From Myxococcus sp. RHSTA-1-4 (GTDB lineage: Bacteria > Myxococcota > Myxococcia > Myxococcales > Myxococcaceae): a stretch of DNA of 64,000 nt. Numbering within the stretch: the first letter of the stretch is position 1; the number at the start of each line of letters is the position of its first letter. The stretch lies in contig NZ_JAIQDG010000023.1 of assembly GCF_020037125.1 (NCBI RefSeq), forward strand, positions 1 to 64,000. The letters are read 5' to 3'. Shown here one piece after another: positions 35,049 to 43,623 of the stretch. A program made the position numbers and the translations under genes. The notes under the pieces are model-generated. The model saw nothing but the letters and a program-made list of their open reading frames with translations. It ran no database searches and was not told where the DNA came from.

Positions 35049-36301
35049 GGCGCGCGGCCGTCACGGTGGTGGGCGTGGGGGATGACGGGTGTGCGGGGCT
35101 GTCCGCGCGCGCGGCCAACGCGGTGGCCCGGGCCCAGGTGCTGGTGGGGGGCGAGCGCCACCTCGCCTTCTTCCCGCAGTTCACGGGAGAGCGCATCGTG
35201 CTCAAGGGCGGCCTCGGCGCCGCGCTGGAGCGGGTGGCGGAGCTCGCGAACGAGCACCAGGTGTGCGTGCTCACGTCGGGCGACCCGCTCTTCTTCGGCA
35301 TCGGCGGGCTCGTGGCTAAGAAGGTGGGCGCGGACGCGGTGGAGTTCGTTCCCCATCCGTCCAGCGTGCAGCTGGCGTTCGCCCGCATCGGGGTCGCCTG
35401 GGAGGACGCCCAGGTGCTGTCGTTCCACGGGCGGCCGCTCACCGGACTGTGCTCCCGGCTGCGGGGACTGGCCAAGGCCGCGCTCCTCACCGATGGAATC
35501 AACACGCCTCCCGTCATCGCGCGCCACCTCCTCGCGCATGGACAGGCGGGCTTCACCGCGTGGGTCTGCGAGCGGCTGGGCAACCCGGGTGAACGGGTGC
35601 GCCCCTTCTCGCTGGACGCGCTCGCCGGGTGTGAGGACGTGGACCCGCTCAACGTCCTCGTGCTCCTGCGCACCGCCCCCAGCTGGCGGCCCCCTCCGCG
35701 CGTGCCCTTCCTCCTGGAGGAGGCGTACGCGAAGCGCGTGCCGAAGCGGGGACTCATCACCAAGCGCGAGGTGCGGCTGTTGTCGCTCGGGCTGCTCGGG
35801 CTGCGTGAGGACAGCGTGGTGTGGGACGTCGGGGCGGGCAGTGGCTCGGTGGGAATCGAGGCGGCGCTGCTCGCGCCGGGAGGCCACGTGTACGGCGTGG
35901 AGGTGGACCCGGAGGGCGTGGCGCTGTGCCGGGAGAACGCGCTGGCCCACGGCGCGGACAACTTCAGCATCATCGAAGGGCGCGCTCCCGAGGCGCTCGC
36001 CGGCCTGCCCGACCCGGACGCCGTCTTCGTGGGCGGCTCCAAGGGCAGCATGCGCGACATCCTCGACGTGGCCTTCGCCCGTCTTCGGCCCGGCGGGCGG
36101 CTGGTGGCCAACGCCGTCACCCTGGAGAACGTGGCCGAGGTGTACGCGGGCCTCAAGGAGCAGGGCGTGGAGCCCGAGGTGCTGCTGGTCAACGTGGCCC
36201 GGGGCGAGCCGCTCGCGCGCTACCAGCGCTACGACGCGCACAACCCCATCCACCTCTTCTCGGCGAGCAAGCCGGCGCAGGTTTCGGAGGAGAACCGATG
36301 A
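35045..36301 (+). CDS. cbiET: fused precorrin-6Y C5,15-methyltransferase/decarboxylase
   Basis: 418 residues, equivalent to CobL. Residues 1-200 are the CbiE tetrapyrrole methylase (VTVVGVGDDG, VLTSGDPLFFGIG, FVPHPSSVQLAFARIG). Residues 215-418 are CbiT, with PFLLEEAYAKRVPKRGLITK and the SAM motif VVWDVGAGSGSVGIEAALL. It methylates C-5 and C-15 and decarboxylates the C-12 acetate. Confidence 0.95.
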   Translation: MRRAAVTVVGVGDDGCAGLSARAANAVARAQVLVGGERHLAFFPQFTGERIVLKGGLGAALERVAELANEHQVCVLTSGDPLFFGIGGLVAKKVGADAVEFVPHPSSVQLAFARIGVAWEDAQVLSFHGRPLTGLCSRLRGLAKAALLTDGINTPPVIARHLLAHGQAGFTAWVCERLGNPGERVRPFSLDALAGCEDVDPLNVLVLLRTAPSWRPPPRVPFLLEEAYAKRVPKRGLITKREVRLLSLGLLGLREDSVVWDVGAGSGSVGIEAALLAPGGHVYGVEVDPEGVALCRENALAHGADNFSIIEGRAPEALAGLPDPDAVFVGGSKGSMRDILDVAFARLRPGGRLVANAVTLENVAEVYAGLKEQGVEPEVLLVNVARGEPLARYQRYDAHNPIHLFSASKPAQVSEENR

Positions 36302-37065
36302 GTGGCGTACTGGTGGGCGTGGGGGTGGGCCCCGGGGCCCCGGACTTGATGACGCTGCGGGCGGTGCGCGTGCTGCGGGAGGCGGACTGCATCGCCATTC
36401 CCCGCCGCTCGGAGTTCGATGAGTCGCTCGCGTGGCGCATCGCGAAGGGGAACGTGGGCGAGGTGCCGGGCCAGGAGCGCCTGTTCCTCACCTTCCCGAT
36501 GACCAAGGACCCCGAGCGGTTGAAGCCCGCCTGGGCCAAGGCGTTCGCGGAGCTCGCGCCCCGGCTCGCCGCGGGCAAGCGCGTGGCCTTCATCTCCGAG
36601 GGAGACCCGCTCGTCTACAGCACCTTCATCTACCTCCTGGAAGCCGCGCCCGAGCACTTCCCTGGCGCGCGGGTGGAGGTGGTGCCCGGCGTGTCCTCCG
36701 TCACCGCGGTGCCGGCCGCCGTGGTGCAGCCCATCGCTGACGGGCAGGAGCGCATCGCCGTGCTCCCCGCGACGTACGGCGTGGAGGACCTCGCGCGCGT
36801 GCTGCGCGACTTCGACACCGTGCTCCTGATGAAGGTGGGCAGTGTCATGCCCCAGGTGGTGGCGGCGCTGGAGCAGGAGGGGCTGCTGGACCGGGCCGTG
36901 TACGTGTCGCGGGCCAGCGCGGGCGCCGAGCGCGTGGTGCGGGATTTGCGCAGCATCCGCAATGACAAGTGCGACTACTTCTCCATGGTGATGGTGGCGA
37001 AGAAGGAGCGCAGCGGCGTGCTTGCCGGCCGCGCGGTCGCCGCGCTCGCGGAGGCCACCCCGTGA
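36298..37065 (+). CDS. cbiL: cobalt-precorrin-2 C20-methyltransferase
   Basis: 255 residues from the ATG overlapping the cbiET stop. VGVGPGAPDLMTLRAVRVL and FISEGDPLVYSTFIYL are the class III methyltransferase motifs, and VVPGVSSVTAVPAA follows. Its stop overlaps the GTG of the second junction micro-ORF rather than that of cbiG itself. Confidence 0.94.
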   Translation: MSGVLVGVGVGPGAPDLMTLRAVRVLREADCIAIPRRSEFDESLAWRIAKGNVGEVPGQERLFLTFPMTKDPERLKPAWAKAFAELAPRLAAGKRVAFISEGDPLVYSTFIYLLEAAPEHFPGARVEVVPGVSSVTAVPAAVVQPIADGQERIAVLPATYGVEDLARVLRDFDTVLLMKVGSVMPQVVAALEQEGLLDRAVYVSRASAGAERVVRDLRSIRNDKCDYFSMVMVAKKERSGVLAGRAVAALAEATP

Positions 37066-37151
37066 CGGCGCGCGAGCCATTCGCGGCGAATGCCATCGTC
37101 ATGGACGGGCTGGGCCTCGCAGGCGTGCGCTCCGAGGAGGAAACCCCGTGA
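37062..37151 (+). repeat. junction micro-ORF 2: degenerate copy of the cbiG start
   Basis: A 29-codon frame beginning VTAREPFAANAIVMDGLG, compared with VTMRKPFAVYAITLHGLD at the start of CbiG. DNA identity is about 56 of 78 positions by hand count at an offset of 86 bp. It starts with GTGA over the cbiL stop and ends with the TGA overlapping the cbiG GTG, so ribosomes could pass from cbiL to cbiG through it. Confidence 0.65.
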
Positions 37152-38278
37152 CGATGCGCAAGCCCTTTGCTGTCTACGCCATCACCCTGCACGGGCTGGA
37201 CATCGCGCGCAGGCTCTCCGAGGCGCTGCCCGGCGCGGACGTGTACGTATCGGAGAAGTTGCTCGCGAAGGCGGCCCCCGGCGCGCTGCCGCTCGCTCTG
37301 CCGATGGGGCCCACGCTGCGGCGGACCTTCACCGCGTACGACTGCCACGTCTTCATCATCTCCGTGGGCGCGGTGGTGCGCATGGTGGCCCCACTCCTCG
37401 AGGACAAGAAGGTGGACCCGGCGGTGGTGTGCGTGGACGACGCGGCGCGCTTCAGCATCTGCGTGCTGTCGGGCCACGTGGGGCGCGGCAATGCCTTCAC
37501 GGACCGGGTGGCGCAGGCGCTCGGTGCCACGTCCGTGGTCACCACGGCATCCGACGTGCGCGGCACCCTCACCGTGGACATCCTCGGACGCGAGAAGGGC
37601 TGGCGGCTCGATGACCCGGACCGGAACGTGACGCGCGGCTGCGCCGCCGTGGTCAACGAGACGCGTGTCCTCTTCGTGCAGGAGACGGGCGAGCCGGACT
37701 TCTGGCCGCTCGACAAGGCACTGCCACCGGGCGTCGGGTACGCCACCTCGCTGGACGGTGTGGACCCCTCCGCGTGGGAAGTGCTCCTCGTGGCGAGCGA
37801 CCGGGACTTGAAGGAGACGCACCGCGCGCACTGGGAGAACGCGGTGGTGTACCGGCCCCGGTCACTCGTGCTGGGGCTGGGGTGCGACCGCAACACGCCC
37901 TCCGCGCTCGTCTCGCGCGGTGTGGATGCGCTGCTCGCCCGGCACCTGCTTTCCCCACTGTCCGTCAAGGCGGTGGCCACCATCGACGTGAAGGCGGACG
38001 AGCCAGCCCTCCTGGAGTTGTGCGCGGCGCGCGGCTGGGAGCTCGTCACCTTCCCGGCGGCCCGGCTCGACGCGGTGGAGGTGCCCACTCCTTCGGACAC
38101 GGTGAAGCGGCACGTGGGCACGCGCGGAGTGAGCGAGCCCGCGGCGCTGCTTGCCTCGGGCGCTTCCAAGCTGCTGGTCACCAAGCAGGTCTACACCGAG
38201 GATGGCGCCGGCCGGTCGATGACCTTCGCCGCCGCGCGCATCCCCTTCGCCACCCGCGGGGAGTCCCAGCATGTCTGA
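37148..38278 (+). CDS. cbiG: cobalt-precorrin-5A hydrolase
   Basis: 376 residues from the GTG at 37148 (ATG at 37154 possible). The N-terminal and central domains include the FIISVGAVVRMVAPLLEDKK and VCVDDAARFSICVLSGHVGR signatures; the C-terminal domain has LVLGLGCDRNTPS and ends GRSMTFAAARIPF. It opens the delta-lactone ring and releases acetaldehyde, again specific to the anaerobic pathway. Both ends of the gene are flanked by junction duplications. Confidence 0.95.
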   Translation: MTMRKPFAVYAITLHGLDIARRLSEALPGADVYVSEKLLAKAAPGALPLALPMGPTLRRTFTAYDCHVFIISVGAVVRMVAPLLEDKKVDPAVVCVDDAARFSICVLSGHVGRGNAFTDRVAQALGATSVVTTASDVRGTLTVDILGREKGWRLDDPDRNVTRGCAAVVNETRVLFVQETGEPDFWPLDKALPPGVGYATSLDGVDPSAWEVLLVASDRDLKETHRAHWENAVVYRPRSLVLGLGCDRNTPSALVSRGVDALLARHLLSPLSVKAVATIDVKADEPALLELCAARGWELVTFPAARLDAVEVPTPSDTVKRHVGTRGVSEPAALLASGASKLLVTKQVYTEDGAGRSMTFAAARIPFATRGESQHV

Positions 38279-38376
38279 GGGCGCCCTGAGGGGCGAGGGC
38301 CGGTCGATGACGTTCGCCGCCTCGCCCATTCCATTCGCCACTCACAAGGAGGTCCCGCGTGTCTGAGGGAACCCTG
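38210..38376 (+). repeat. 88-bp-offset tandem duplication across the cbiG/cbiH junction
   Basis: Copy 1 (38210-38288) holds the cbiG tail plus a would-be cbiH start. Copy 2 (38298-38376) repeats GGCCGGTCGATGAC and the following sequence through the real cbiH start. Hand count gives about 64 of 79 identical bases, the best preserved of the four junction duplications. Confidence 0.75.
38271..38366 (+). repeat. junction micro-ORF 3 (cbiG/cbiH)
   Basis: A 31-codon frame starting MSEGALRGEGRSMTFAA: a CbiH-like start (real CbiH begins MSEGTLSVVG) joined to a second copy of the CbiG tail. Its ATG overlaps the cbiG stop by 8 bp and its own stop overlaps the real cbiH GTG by 8 bp, so the original overlap geometry is reproduced at both ends. 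Confidence 0.65.
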
Positions 38377-39180
38377 TCCGTCGTGGGCATCGGCCCGGGC
38401 GATGGAGCCCATGCCACTCCCGCCGCGCTCGCCGCCATCCGCGAGGCGGAGGTGGTGGTGGGCTACCGGACCTATATCCAGCTCGTGCGCCACCTGCTCG
38501 ACGGCAAGGAGGTGGTGCAGACCGGGATGACCGAGGAGATTGGCCGGGCGCGCTCGGCGGTGGAGCGCGCGCGCGCCGGCGCCCGGGTGGTGCTCGTCTC
38601 CTCCGGAGACGCGGGCGTGTACGGCATGGCGGGCCTCGTCTTCGAGGTGCTGCGCGACATCGGCTGGAAGCGCGGGGACTCACCCGAGCTGCGGCTCATT
38701 CCCGGCATCACCGCCGCGTCGAGCTGTGCCTCACGTGTGGGCGCGCCGCTGGTGCACGACTCCTGCACCATCTCGCTGTCCGACCTGCTCACGCCGTGGG
38801 CCACCATCGCCCGGCGCATCGAGGCAGCCGCGGCGGCCGACTTCGTCATCTCGCTCTACAACCCGGCGAGCGGCCGGCGCACCCGGCAGATTGTCGAGGC
38901 GCAGTCCATCATCCGCCGCTACCGCGAGGGCACCACGCCGGTGGCGCTGGTGAAGGGCGCCTACCGCGAGGGCGAGAAGGTGGCCCTCACCGACCTGGAC
39001 CACCTGCTCGACTACGAGATTGGAATGCTCACCACGGTCATCGTGGGCTCGAGCCAGACGTTCATGTTCGAGGGCTACATGGTGACGCCGCGCGGCTACA
39101 CGCGGAAGTACACGTTCGATGGTGACGTGCTGCCGGGCCAGCGCCCGGGCCGCTCGCTCGTCGTGGCGGAGGAGGGTTGA
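38359..39180 (+). CDS. cbiH: cobalt-precorrin-3 C17-methyltransferase
   Basis: 273 residues from the GTG at 38359, with AAGGAGG upstream at 38346-38352. SVVGIGPGDGAHATPAALAA, VLVSSGDAGVYGMAGLVFEV, SLSDLLTPW and DFVISLYNPASGRR are CbiH/CobJ signatures. It carries out C-17 methylation with ring contraction. The ATG at 38271 belongs to the duplicated copy and is not the gene start, since that frame ends after 31 codons. Confidence 0.95.
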   Translation: MSEGTLSVVGIGPGDGAHATPAALAAIREAEVVVGYRTYIQLVRHLLDGKEVVQTGMTEEIGRARSAVERARAGARVVLVSSGDAGVYGMAGLVFEVLRDIGWKRGDSPELRLIPGITAASSCASRVGAPLVHDSCTISLSDLLTPWATIARRIEAAAAADFVISLYNPASGRRTRQIVEAQSIIRRYREGTTPVALVKGAYREGEKVALTDLDHLLDYEIGMLTTVIVGSSQTFMFEGYMVTPRGYTRKYTFDGDVLPGQRPGRSLVVAEEG

Positions 39181-39182
39181 GC

Positions 39183-39578
39183 ATGGCGCGCGTGGGCCGG
39201 CTGGCCGGGGCGCTCCTGGCCGAGACGCAGGGCGAGTTCTTCCTCGTGGGCGACCTCAAGGAGCCGTGTGACTGGGCGGCGGCGGGCTTCGAGCCGCCGG
39301 CGCGGCTGCCCGGGGTGGGGACGCCTTTCGTGCGCCTCTCTCCCGTGCGCCCGGTGGAAGTGACGACACCGCTGCTCGTGCTGGAGGTGGAAGGCGAGCC
39401 GCTCGCCATGCTCCTTCACGAGCGGCTCGTCATCCACCGCAACGCGAGTGTGTCCGAGCGGCTGTGGCGGCTCGTCACCCAGGGCGAGGCCGAGCCGCGC
39501 ACCGACGCTCGCTGGCTCGGGCAGATGCCGGCCGCCGTGTGGAACGTGGTGCGCGACGGCGTCCTCAAGTGCTCCTGA
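39183..39578 (+). CDS. unrecognised protein of the cobalamin operon
   Basis: 131 residues from the ATG at 39183, 2 bp after the cbiH stop. Soluble, mixed alpha/beta appearance: ALLAETQGEFFLVGDLKEPC, TTPLLVLEVEGEPLAMLLHE, RLWRLVTQGEAEP. Two cysteines, one near the C-terminal end (LKCS). No family recognised. Because no cbiJ/cobK reductase is visible in the cluster, unassigned genes like this deserve attention, though it lacks a nucleotide-binding motif and is too short for CbiJ. Confidence 0.72.
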   Translation: MARVGRLAGALLAETQGEFFLVGDLKEPCDWAAAGFEPPARLPGVGTPFVRLSPVRPVEVTTPLLVLEVEGEPLAMLLHERLVIHRNASVSERLWRLVTQGEAEPRTDARWLGQMPAAVWNVVRDGVLKCS

Positions 39579-39594
39579 AGGGAGAGGTCCTGCA

Positions 39595-40362
39595 ATGAAG
39601 GTCTACATCATCGGCGCGGGGCCCGGAGACCCCGACCTCATCACCGTGAAGGGCGCACGGCTCGTCGAGCGTTGCCCCGTCGTCCTCTACACGGGCTCGC
39701 TCGTGCCGGAGGCGGTCATCGCTCGCGCCGCTCCCAACGCGCGGGTGCTCGACTCGGCGGGGATGACGCTGGAGCAGATTGTCGAGGTCTTCAAGGAGGC
39801 GCATGCGCGCGACGAGGACGTGGCGCGTGTGCACACCGGGGACCCGAGCATCTTCGGTTCCACCGCGGAGCAGATGCGCCAGTTGGAGGCGCTCGGCATC
39901 GAGTACGAAATCGTTCCGGGGGTCTCCAGCTTCACCGCCGCGGCGGCGGCGCTCGGCAGGGAGCTCACATTGCCCGAGCTTTCCCAGACGGTCATCCTCA
40001 CGCGTGCCGAGGGGCGCACGCCCATGCCTCCGCTGGAGAAGCTGGAGGACCTGGCACGCCACCGCGCGACGATGTGCCTGTTCCTGTCCGTGAATCTCAT
40101 CCGCGACGTGGTGGCGCAGTTGACGCCCGCGTACGGGGAGACGTGCCCGGTGGCGGTGGTGCAGCGCGCCACCTGGCCGGACCAGCGCGTGGTGCGCGGC
40201 ACGCTCGCGGACATCGGTGACAAGGTGCGCGAGGCGCGCATCACCGCCACCGCGATGATTCTGGTGGGCGAGGTGCTGGAGGCGAAGGACTTCGCCAACT
40301 CACGCCTGTACGACGCGGGCTTCACCCATCGTTTCCGCCGGGGGACCGACCGTGCGTCGTGA
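39595..40362 (+). CDS. cbiF: cobalt-precorrin-4 C11-methyltransferase
   Basis: 255 residues; GGGAGAGG precedes the ATG. VYIIGAGPGDPDLITVKGAR, VLYTGSLVPEAV, VHTGDPSIFG and GVSSFTAAAAALGREL are CbiF/CobM hallmarks. It methylates C-11. The next gene starts inside its last four codons. Confidence 0.95.
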   Translation: MKVYIIGAGPGDPDLITVKGARLVERCPVVLYTGSLVPEAVIARAAPNARVLDSAGMTLEQIVEVFKEAHARDEDVARVHTGDPSIFGSTAEQMRQLEALGIEYEIVPGVSSFTAAAAALGRELTLPELSQTVILTRAEGRTPMPPLEKLEDLARHRATMCLFLSVNLIRDVVAQLTPAYGETCPVAVVQRATWPDQRVVRGTLADIGDKVREARITATAMILVGEVLEAKDFANSRLYDAGFTHRFRRGTDRAS

Positions 40363-41698
40363 CTCGGCCCCGCGGCTCGCGGTGACGGGCTCGGCGTCCA
40401 CCGGCAAGACGGCGCTCGCCCGGGCGCTGTCCGGTGCGCTCTCGCTGCCGCTCGTCCCCGAGGAGATGCGCGCTTACCTGTCGAGCACGGGTGTGCGGCT
40501 GGAGCAGCGCTCGCCCCAGGAGGCGGCCCGGGCCCTGGAGGGCATGTGGCGCGAGCGCCTCGTGTCGGAAGACGCCCACCCCGGCGGCTTCGTCGCGGAC
40601 AACTGCGCGCTCGACTTCGCCGCCTATGCGCTTCACCACGGGTGTGCACCCGAGGCACCCGAGCTGCTCGCGGCGGCCACCACGTGTGGCGGCGCCTATG
40701 ACGCCGTCTTCCTGCTGCCCCACGGCGTGCTGCCGTACGAACAGGACGGGGTGCGGAGCACGAGTCCCGGCCAGGAGCTGCGCTACCAGTTGGTGCTGGA
40801 GGCCCTCCTGCGCCGGCACGTGTCTCCCTCCCGCCTCATCGAGGTTCCCTCCCGGCTGCGTACGGTGGAGGAGCGGCTCGCATCCTGCCTGGACGCGCTC
40901 GCTCGCCTGTCGCGCCGCCGTGGGCCGCTCGTCTCACTGGTGGGCGCGGGGCCCGGTGACCCGGGGTTGCTCACGCTGCGTGCGCGGGAGGTGCTCGCGA
41001 GCGCGGATGTGATTGCCTACGACGCGCTCGTCGCGCCCGCGGTGCTCGCCTCGCTGCCTCCGGGAGCCGAGCGCGTCTCGGTGGGCCACCGGAACCAGGG
41101 GGCGAAGCAGGCCGGCTACCGCATCCATCCCGCGGTGCTGGAGCACGCGCGCGCGGGACGGCACGTGGCGCGGCTCAAGCAGGGCGACCCGTTCATCTTC
41201 GGCAGGGGCGGCGAGGAGGCGGAGGAGCTTCTCGACGCGGGCATTCCCTTCGAGGTGGTGCCGGGAGTGTCCGCAGCACTCGGGGCCGCGGCGTATGCGG
41301 GCATTCCGCTCACCCATCGTGAGTACGCCTCGGATGTGACGTTCGTCACCGGGCACGACATCGAGGGGCCTTCGAGTCACACGGACTGGGCCCGGCTCGG
41401 CGCCGCCGCCGGCACGCTGGTGCTGTACATGGCGACGCGGAAGCTGGAGGCGAACCTCGCGCGGTTGGTCGCGTGCGGGCGGGCGGCGGATACGCCCGCG
41501 GCCTATGTGGCGGCGGCGACCACGCCCGAGCAGACGGTAGTGGTGGGCACGCTGGCGAGCCTCGCGGCCGAGGTGGAGGCGCGCGGCCTCATTGGCCCCC
41601 CGGCGCTGGTGGTGGTGGGCGAGGTGGTCCGGTTGCGCGAGCGGCTGCGGTGGTTCGAGGCGCGTGCGCGTGGCCTTGCGGCGGAGGTGGCGGCATGA
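40352..41698 (+). CDS. cobA: fusion: NadR-like P-loop domain + uroporphyrinogen-III C-methyltransferase
   Basis: 448 residues. Residues 1-185 form a P-loop NTPase domain with GSASTGKTALARAL (Walker A, 13-20) and VADNCALDFAAYAL, resembling the AAA_28/NadR kinase group. Residues 190-448 are a complete SUMT: SLVGAGPGDPGLLTLRAREV, YDALV, HRNQGAKQAGYRIHPAV, FIFGRGGEEAEELLDAGIPF and THREYASDVTFVTGH. SUMT makes precorrin-2, the entry to siroheme and B12. The P-loop partner is unusual; it may be a regulatory or salvage kinase. It overlaps cbiF by 11 bp. Confidence 0.9.
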   Translation: MRRDSAPRLAVTGSASTGKTALARALSGALSLPLVPEEMRAYLSSTGVRLEQRSPQEAARALEGMWRERLVSEDAHPGGFVADNCALDFAAYALHHGCAPEAPELLAAATTCGGAYDAVFLLPHGVLPYEQDGVRSTSPGQELRYQLVLEALLRRHVSPSRLIEVPSRLRTVEERLASCLDALARLSRRRGPLVSLVGAGPGDPGLLTLRAREVLASADVIAYDALVAPAVLASLPPGAERVSVGHRNQGAKQAGYRIHPAVLEHARAGRHVARLKQGDPFIFGRGGEEAEELLDAGIPFEVVPGVSAALGAAAYAGIPLTHREYASDVTFVTGHDIEGPSSHTDWARLGAAAGTLVLYMATRKLEANLARLVACGRAADTPAAYVAAATTPEQTVVVGTLASLAAEVEARGLIGPPALVVVGEVVRLRERLRWFEARARGLAAEVAA

Positions 41699-42225
41699 CG
41701 GACGCGAAGACGCGGGGGCTGCTCGTCGTCTACACGGGCGATGGCAAGGGCAAGACGACGGCGGCGCTGGGCGCGGTGTTCCGCGCGCTCGGGCGCGGCC
41801 TCAAGCCCGCGGTGGTGCAGTTCATCAAGGGCAAGTGGAAGACGGGCGAGCGGCTGTACGCGGAGACGATTCCCGGGCTCGTCTTCCTCACCATGGGGCG
41901 CGGCTTCACCTGGGAGAGTGATGACCTGAGTCGCGACAAGCGCGCGGCGGAGGCGGCGTGGGAGGAGGCCGCGCGGCTCATCGGCTCGGGTGAGCACGGG
42001 CTCGTCGTGCTCGACGAGCTGACGTACTGCCTCAACTACGGCTGGCTGTCCGTGGACGCGGTGCTTGCAACGCTCGACCGGCGTCCCGCCCACGTGCACG
42101 TTGTCGTCACCGGCCGCAATGCGCCCGAGCCGCTGCTCGAACGCGCTGACCTCATCACGGAGATGCGCGCGGTGCGCCACCCCTTCACGAAGGGTCTGCC
42201 CGCGCAGCCCGGACTGGACTTCTAG
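41695..42225 (+). CDS. cobO: cob(I)yrinic acid a,c-diamide adenosyltransferase
   Basis: 176 residues from the ATG overlapping the cobA stop. GLLVVYTGDGKGKTTAALGA is the P-loop of the BtuR/CobO family; VVQFIKGKWKTGER, GLVVLDELTYCLNYGWL and HVVVTGRNAPEPL follow. It attaches the 5'-deoxyadenosyl group to reduced cobalt, using ATP. Confidence 0.96.
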   Translation: MTDAKTRGLLVVYTGDGKGKTTAALGAVFRALGRGLKPAVVQFIKGKWKTGERLYAETIPGLVFLTMGRGFTWESDDLSRDKRAAEAAWEEAARLIGSGEHGLVVLDELTYCLNYGWLSVDAVLATLDRRPAHVHVVVTGRNAPEPLLERADLITEMRAVRHPFTKGLPAQPGLDF

Positions 42226-42228
42226 GCG

Positions 42229-43623
42229 ATGAGTGGCTCCGGCATTCCCCGCATCGTCGTCGCTGGCACCGCCAGCGGCGTGGGCAAGACGACCACGGTG
42301 GTGGCCCTCACCCGGGCACTGCGGGCCCGTGGGCTCGAGGTGGCCACGTTCAAGTGTGGCCCGGACTACCTGGACCCTACGTTCCACGCGCGCGCGAGCG
42401 GCGCGCCGTGCCACAACCTCGACGGCTGGATGATGGGGCGTGAGGCGGTGGTGGGCACGTTCACGCGTGCGAGCCGGGGCGCCGACGTGGCCCTCATCGA
42501 GGGGGTGATGGGCCTCTTCGACGGAGCCTCGGCGGACACGGATGACGGCTCGGCCGCGCAGGTGGCTCGGTGGCTCGGGGCTCCGGTGCTCGCTGTCGTG
42601 GATGCGAGCGGAATGGCGCGCACCATCGCCGCTATCGGGCATGGGCTCGCGAGCTTCCACCCCGAGGTGCGCGTGGTTGGGTTGTGGGCCAACCGCGTGG
42701 GCAGCCGCGGGCACCTGGAGTTGTTGCAGCGCGCCTGTGTGGGCACCGGCACGCCCGTGGTGGGCGGGTTTCCGGAGCGGCCCGAGCTGGCCTTCCCCGA
42801 GCGGCACCTGGGGCTCGTCACCGCGCAGGAGGGAGGCTTGCCTCCCGAACGGCTCGAAGGGTGGGGGGCGCTCGCGCCCGAGTGGTGCGACGTGGACGGT
42901 GTGCTCCGGCTCGCCGCGAGCGCGGGCGCTCTCGATGGGACCGTGCCCGAAGCCTCGGTGCACAGGGCGGTGGCACCGGTGTGCCGTATCGCCGTGGCCC
43001 GGGACGAGGCCTTCCACTTCTATTACGAGGACAACCTGCGGCGGCTGGAGGCGTTGGGCGCGGAGTTGGTGCCGTTCAGCCCGGTACGCGACGGGGCGCT
43101 GCCTCCGGAGGTTCATGCCCTCTATCTGGGGGGTGGATACCCGGAGGCTCATGCCGAGGCGCTCGCCCGGAACGCGCCGATGCGTGAGGCCGTGCGCGCG
43201 TTCGCCCGGGCGGGTGGCCCTGTGTACGCCGAGTGCGGGGGGATGATGTACCTCGCCCAGGCGCTGCGCACGCTCGATGGACGGATGCACGAGATGGTGG
43301 GCCTGGTGCCAGGGGTGGCGGTGATGGCGCCCAGGCTGCAGGCGCTCGGCTATGTGGAGGTGGAGACGACGCGGCGCACGGTGCTCGGCGGCGCGGGGCT
43401 GCGCTTTCGTGGCCACCAGTTCCGGTACTCCACGCTCGAGGGTGCTCCCTCGGACGGTGGCGCGCTCCGGGTGCGCCGGCGGCGCGGCGACTCCACGCAT
43501 CAGGAGGGGTATGGGCCGGACAACGTGCTCGCCTCCTACGTGCATGCGCACTGGGCATCCAATCCGCTCGCGGCCGAGGGCTTCGTGCGGAGCGCGTGTG
43601 CCTTTCATGAGGGGGCGAGATGA
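42229..43623 (+). CDS. cbiA: cobyrinate a,c-diamide synthase
   Basis: 464 residues. The N-terminal ATP domain has VVAGTASGVGKTTTVVALTR and FKCGPDYLDPTFH; the C-terminal triad glutaminase domain has LYLGGGYPEAHAEALA and YAECGGMMYLAQAL (nucleophile Cys). It amidates the a and c carboxylates with glutamine and ATP. 3 bp downstream of cobO. Confidence 0.95.
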   Translation: MSGSGIPRIVVAGTASGVGKTTTVVALTRALRARGLEVATFKCGPDYLDPTFHARASGAPCHNLDGWMMGREAVVGTFTRASRGADVALIEGVMGLFDGASADTDDGSAAQVARWLGAPVLAVVDASGMARTIAAIGHGLASFHPEVRVVGLWANRVGSRGHLELLQRACVGTGTPVVGGFPERPELAFPERHLGLVTAQEGGLPPERLEGWGALAPEWCDVDGVLRLAASAGALDGTVPEASVHRAVAPVCRIAVARDEAFHFYYEDNLRRLEALGAELVPFSPVRDGALPPEVHALYLGGGYPEAHAEALARNAPMREAVRAFARAGGPVYAECGGMMYLAQALRTLDGRMHEMVGLVPGVAVMAPRLQALGYVEVETTRRTVLGGAGLRFRGHQFRYSTLEGAPSDGGALRVRRRRGDSTHQEGYGPDNVLASYVHAHWASNPLAAEGFVRSACAFHEGAR

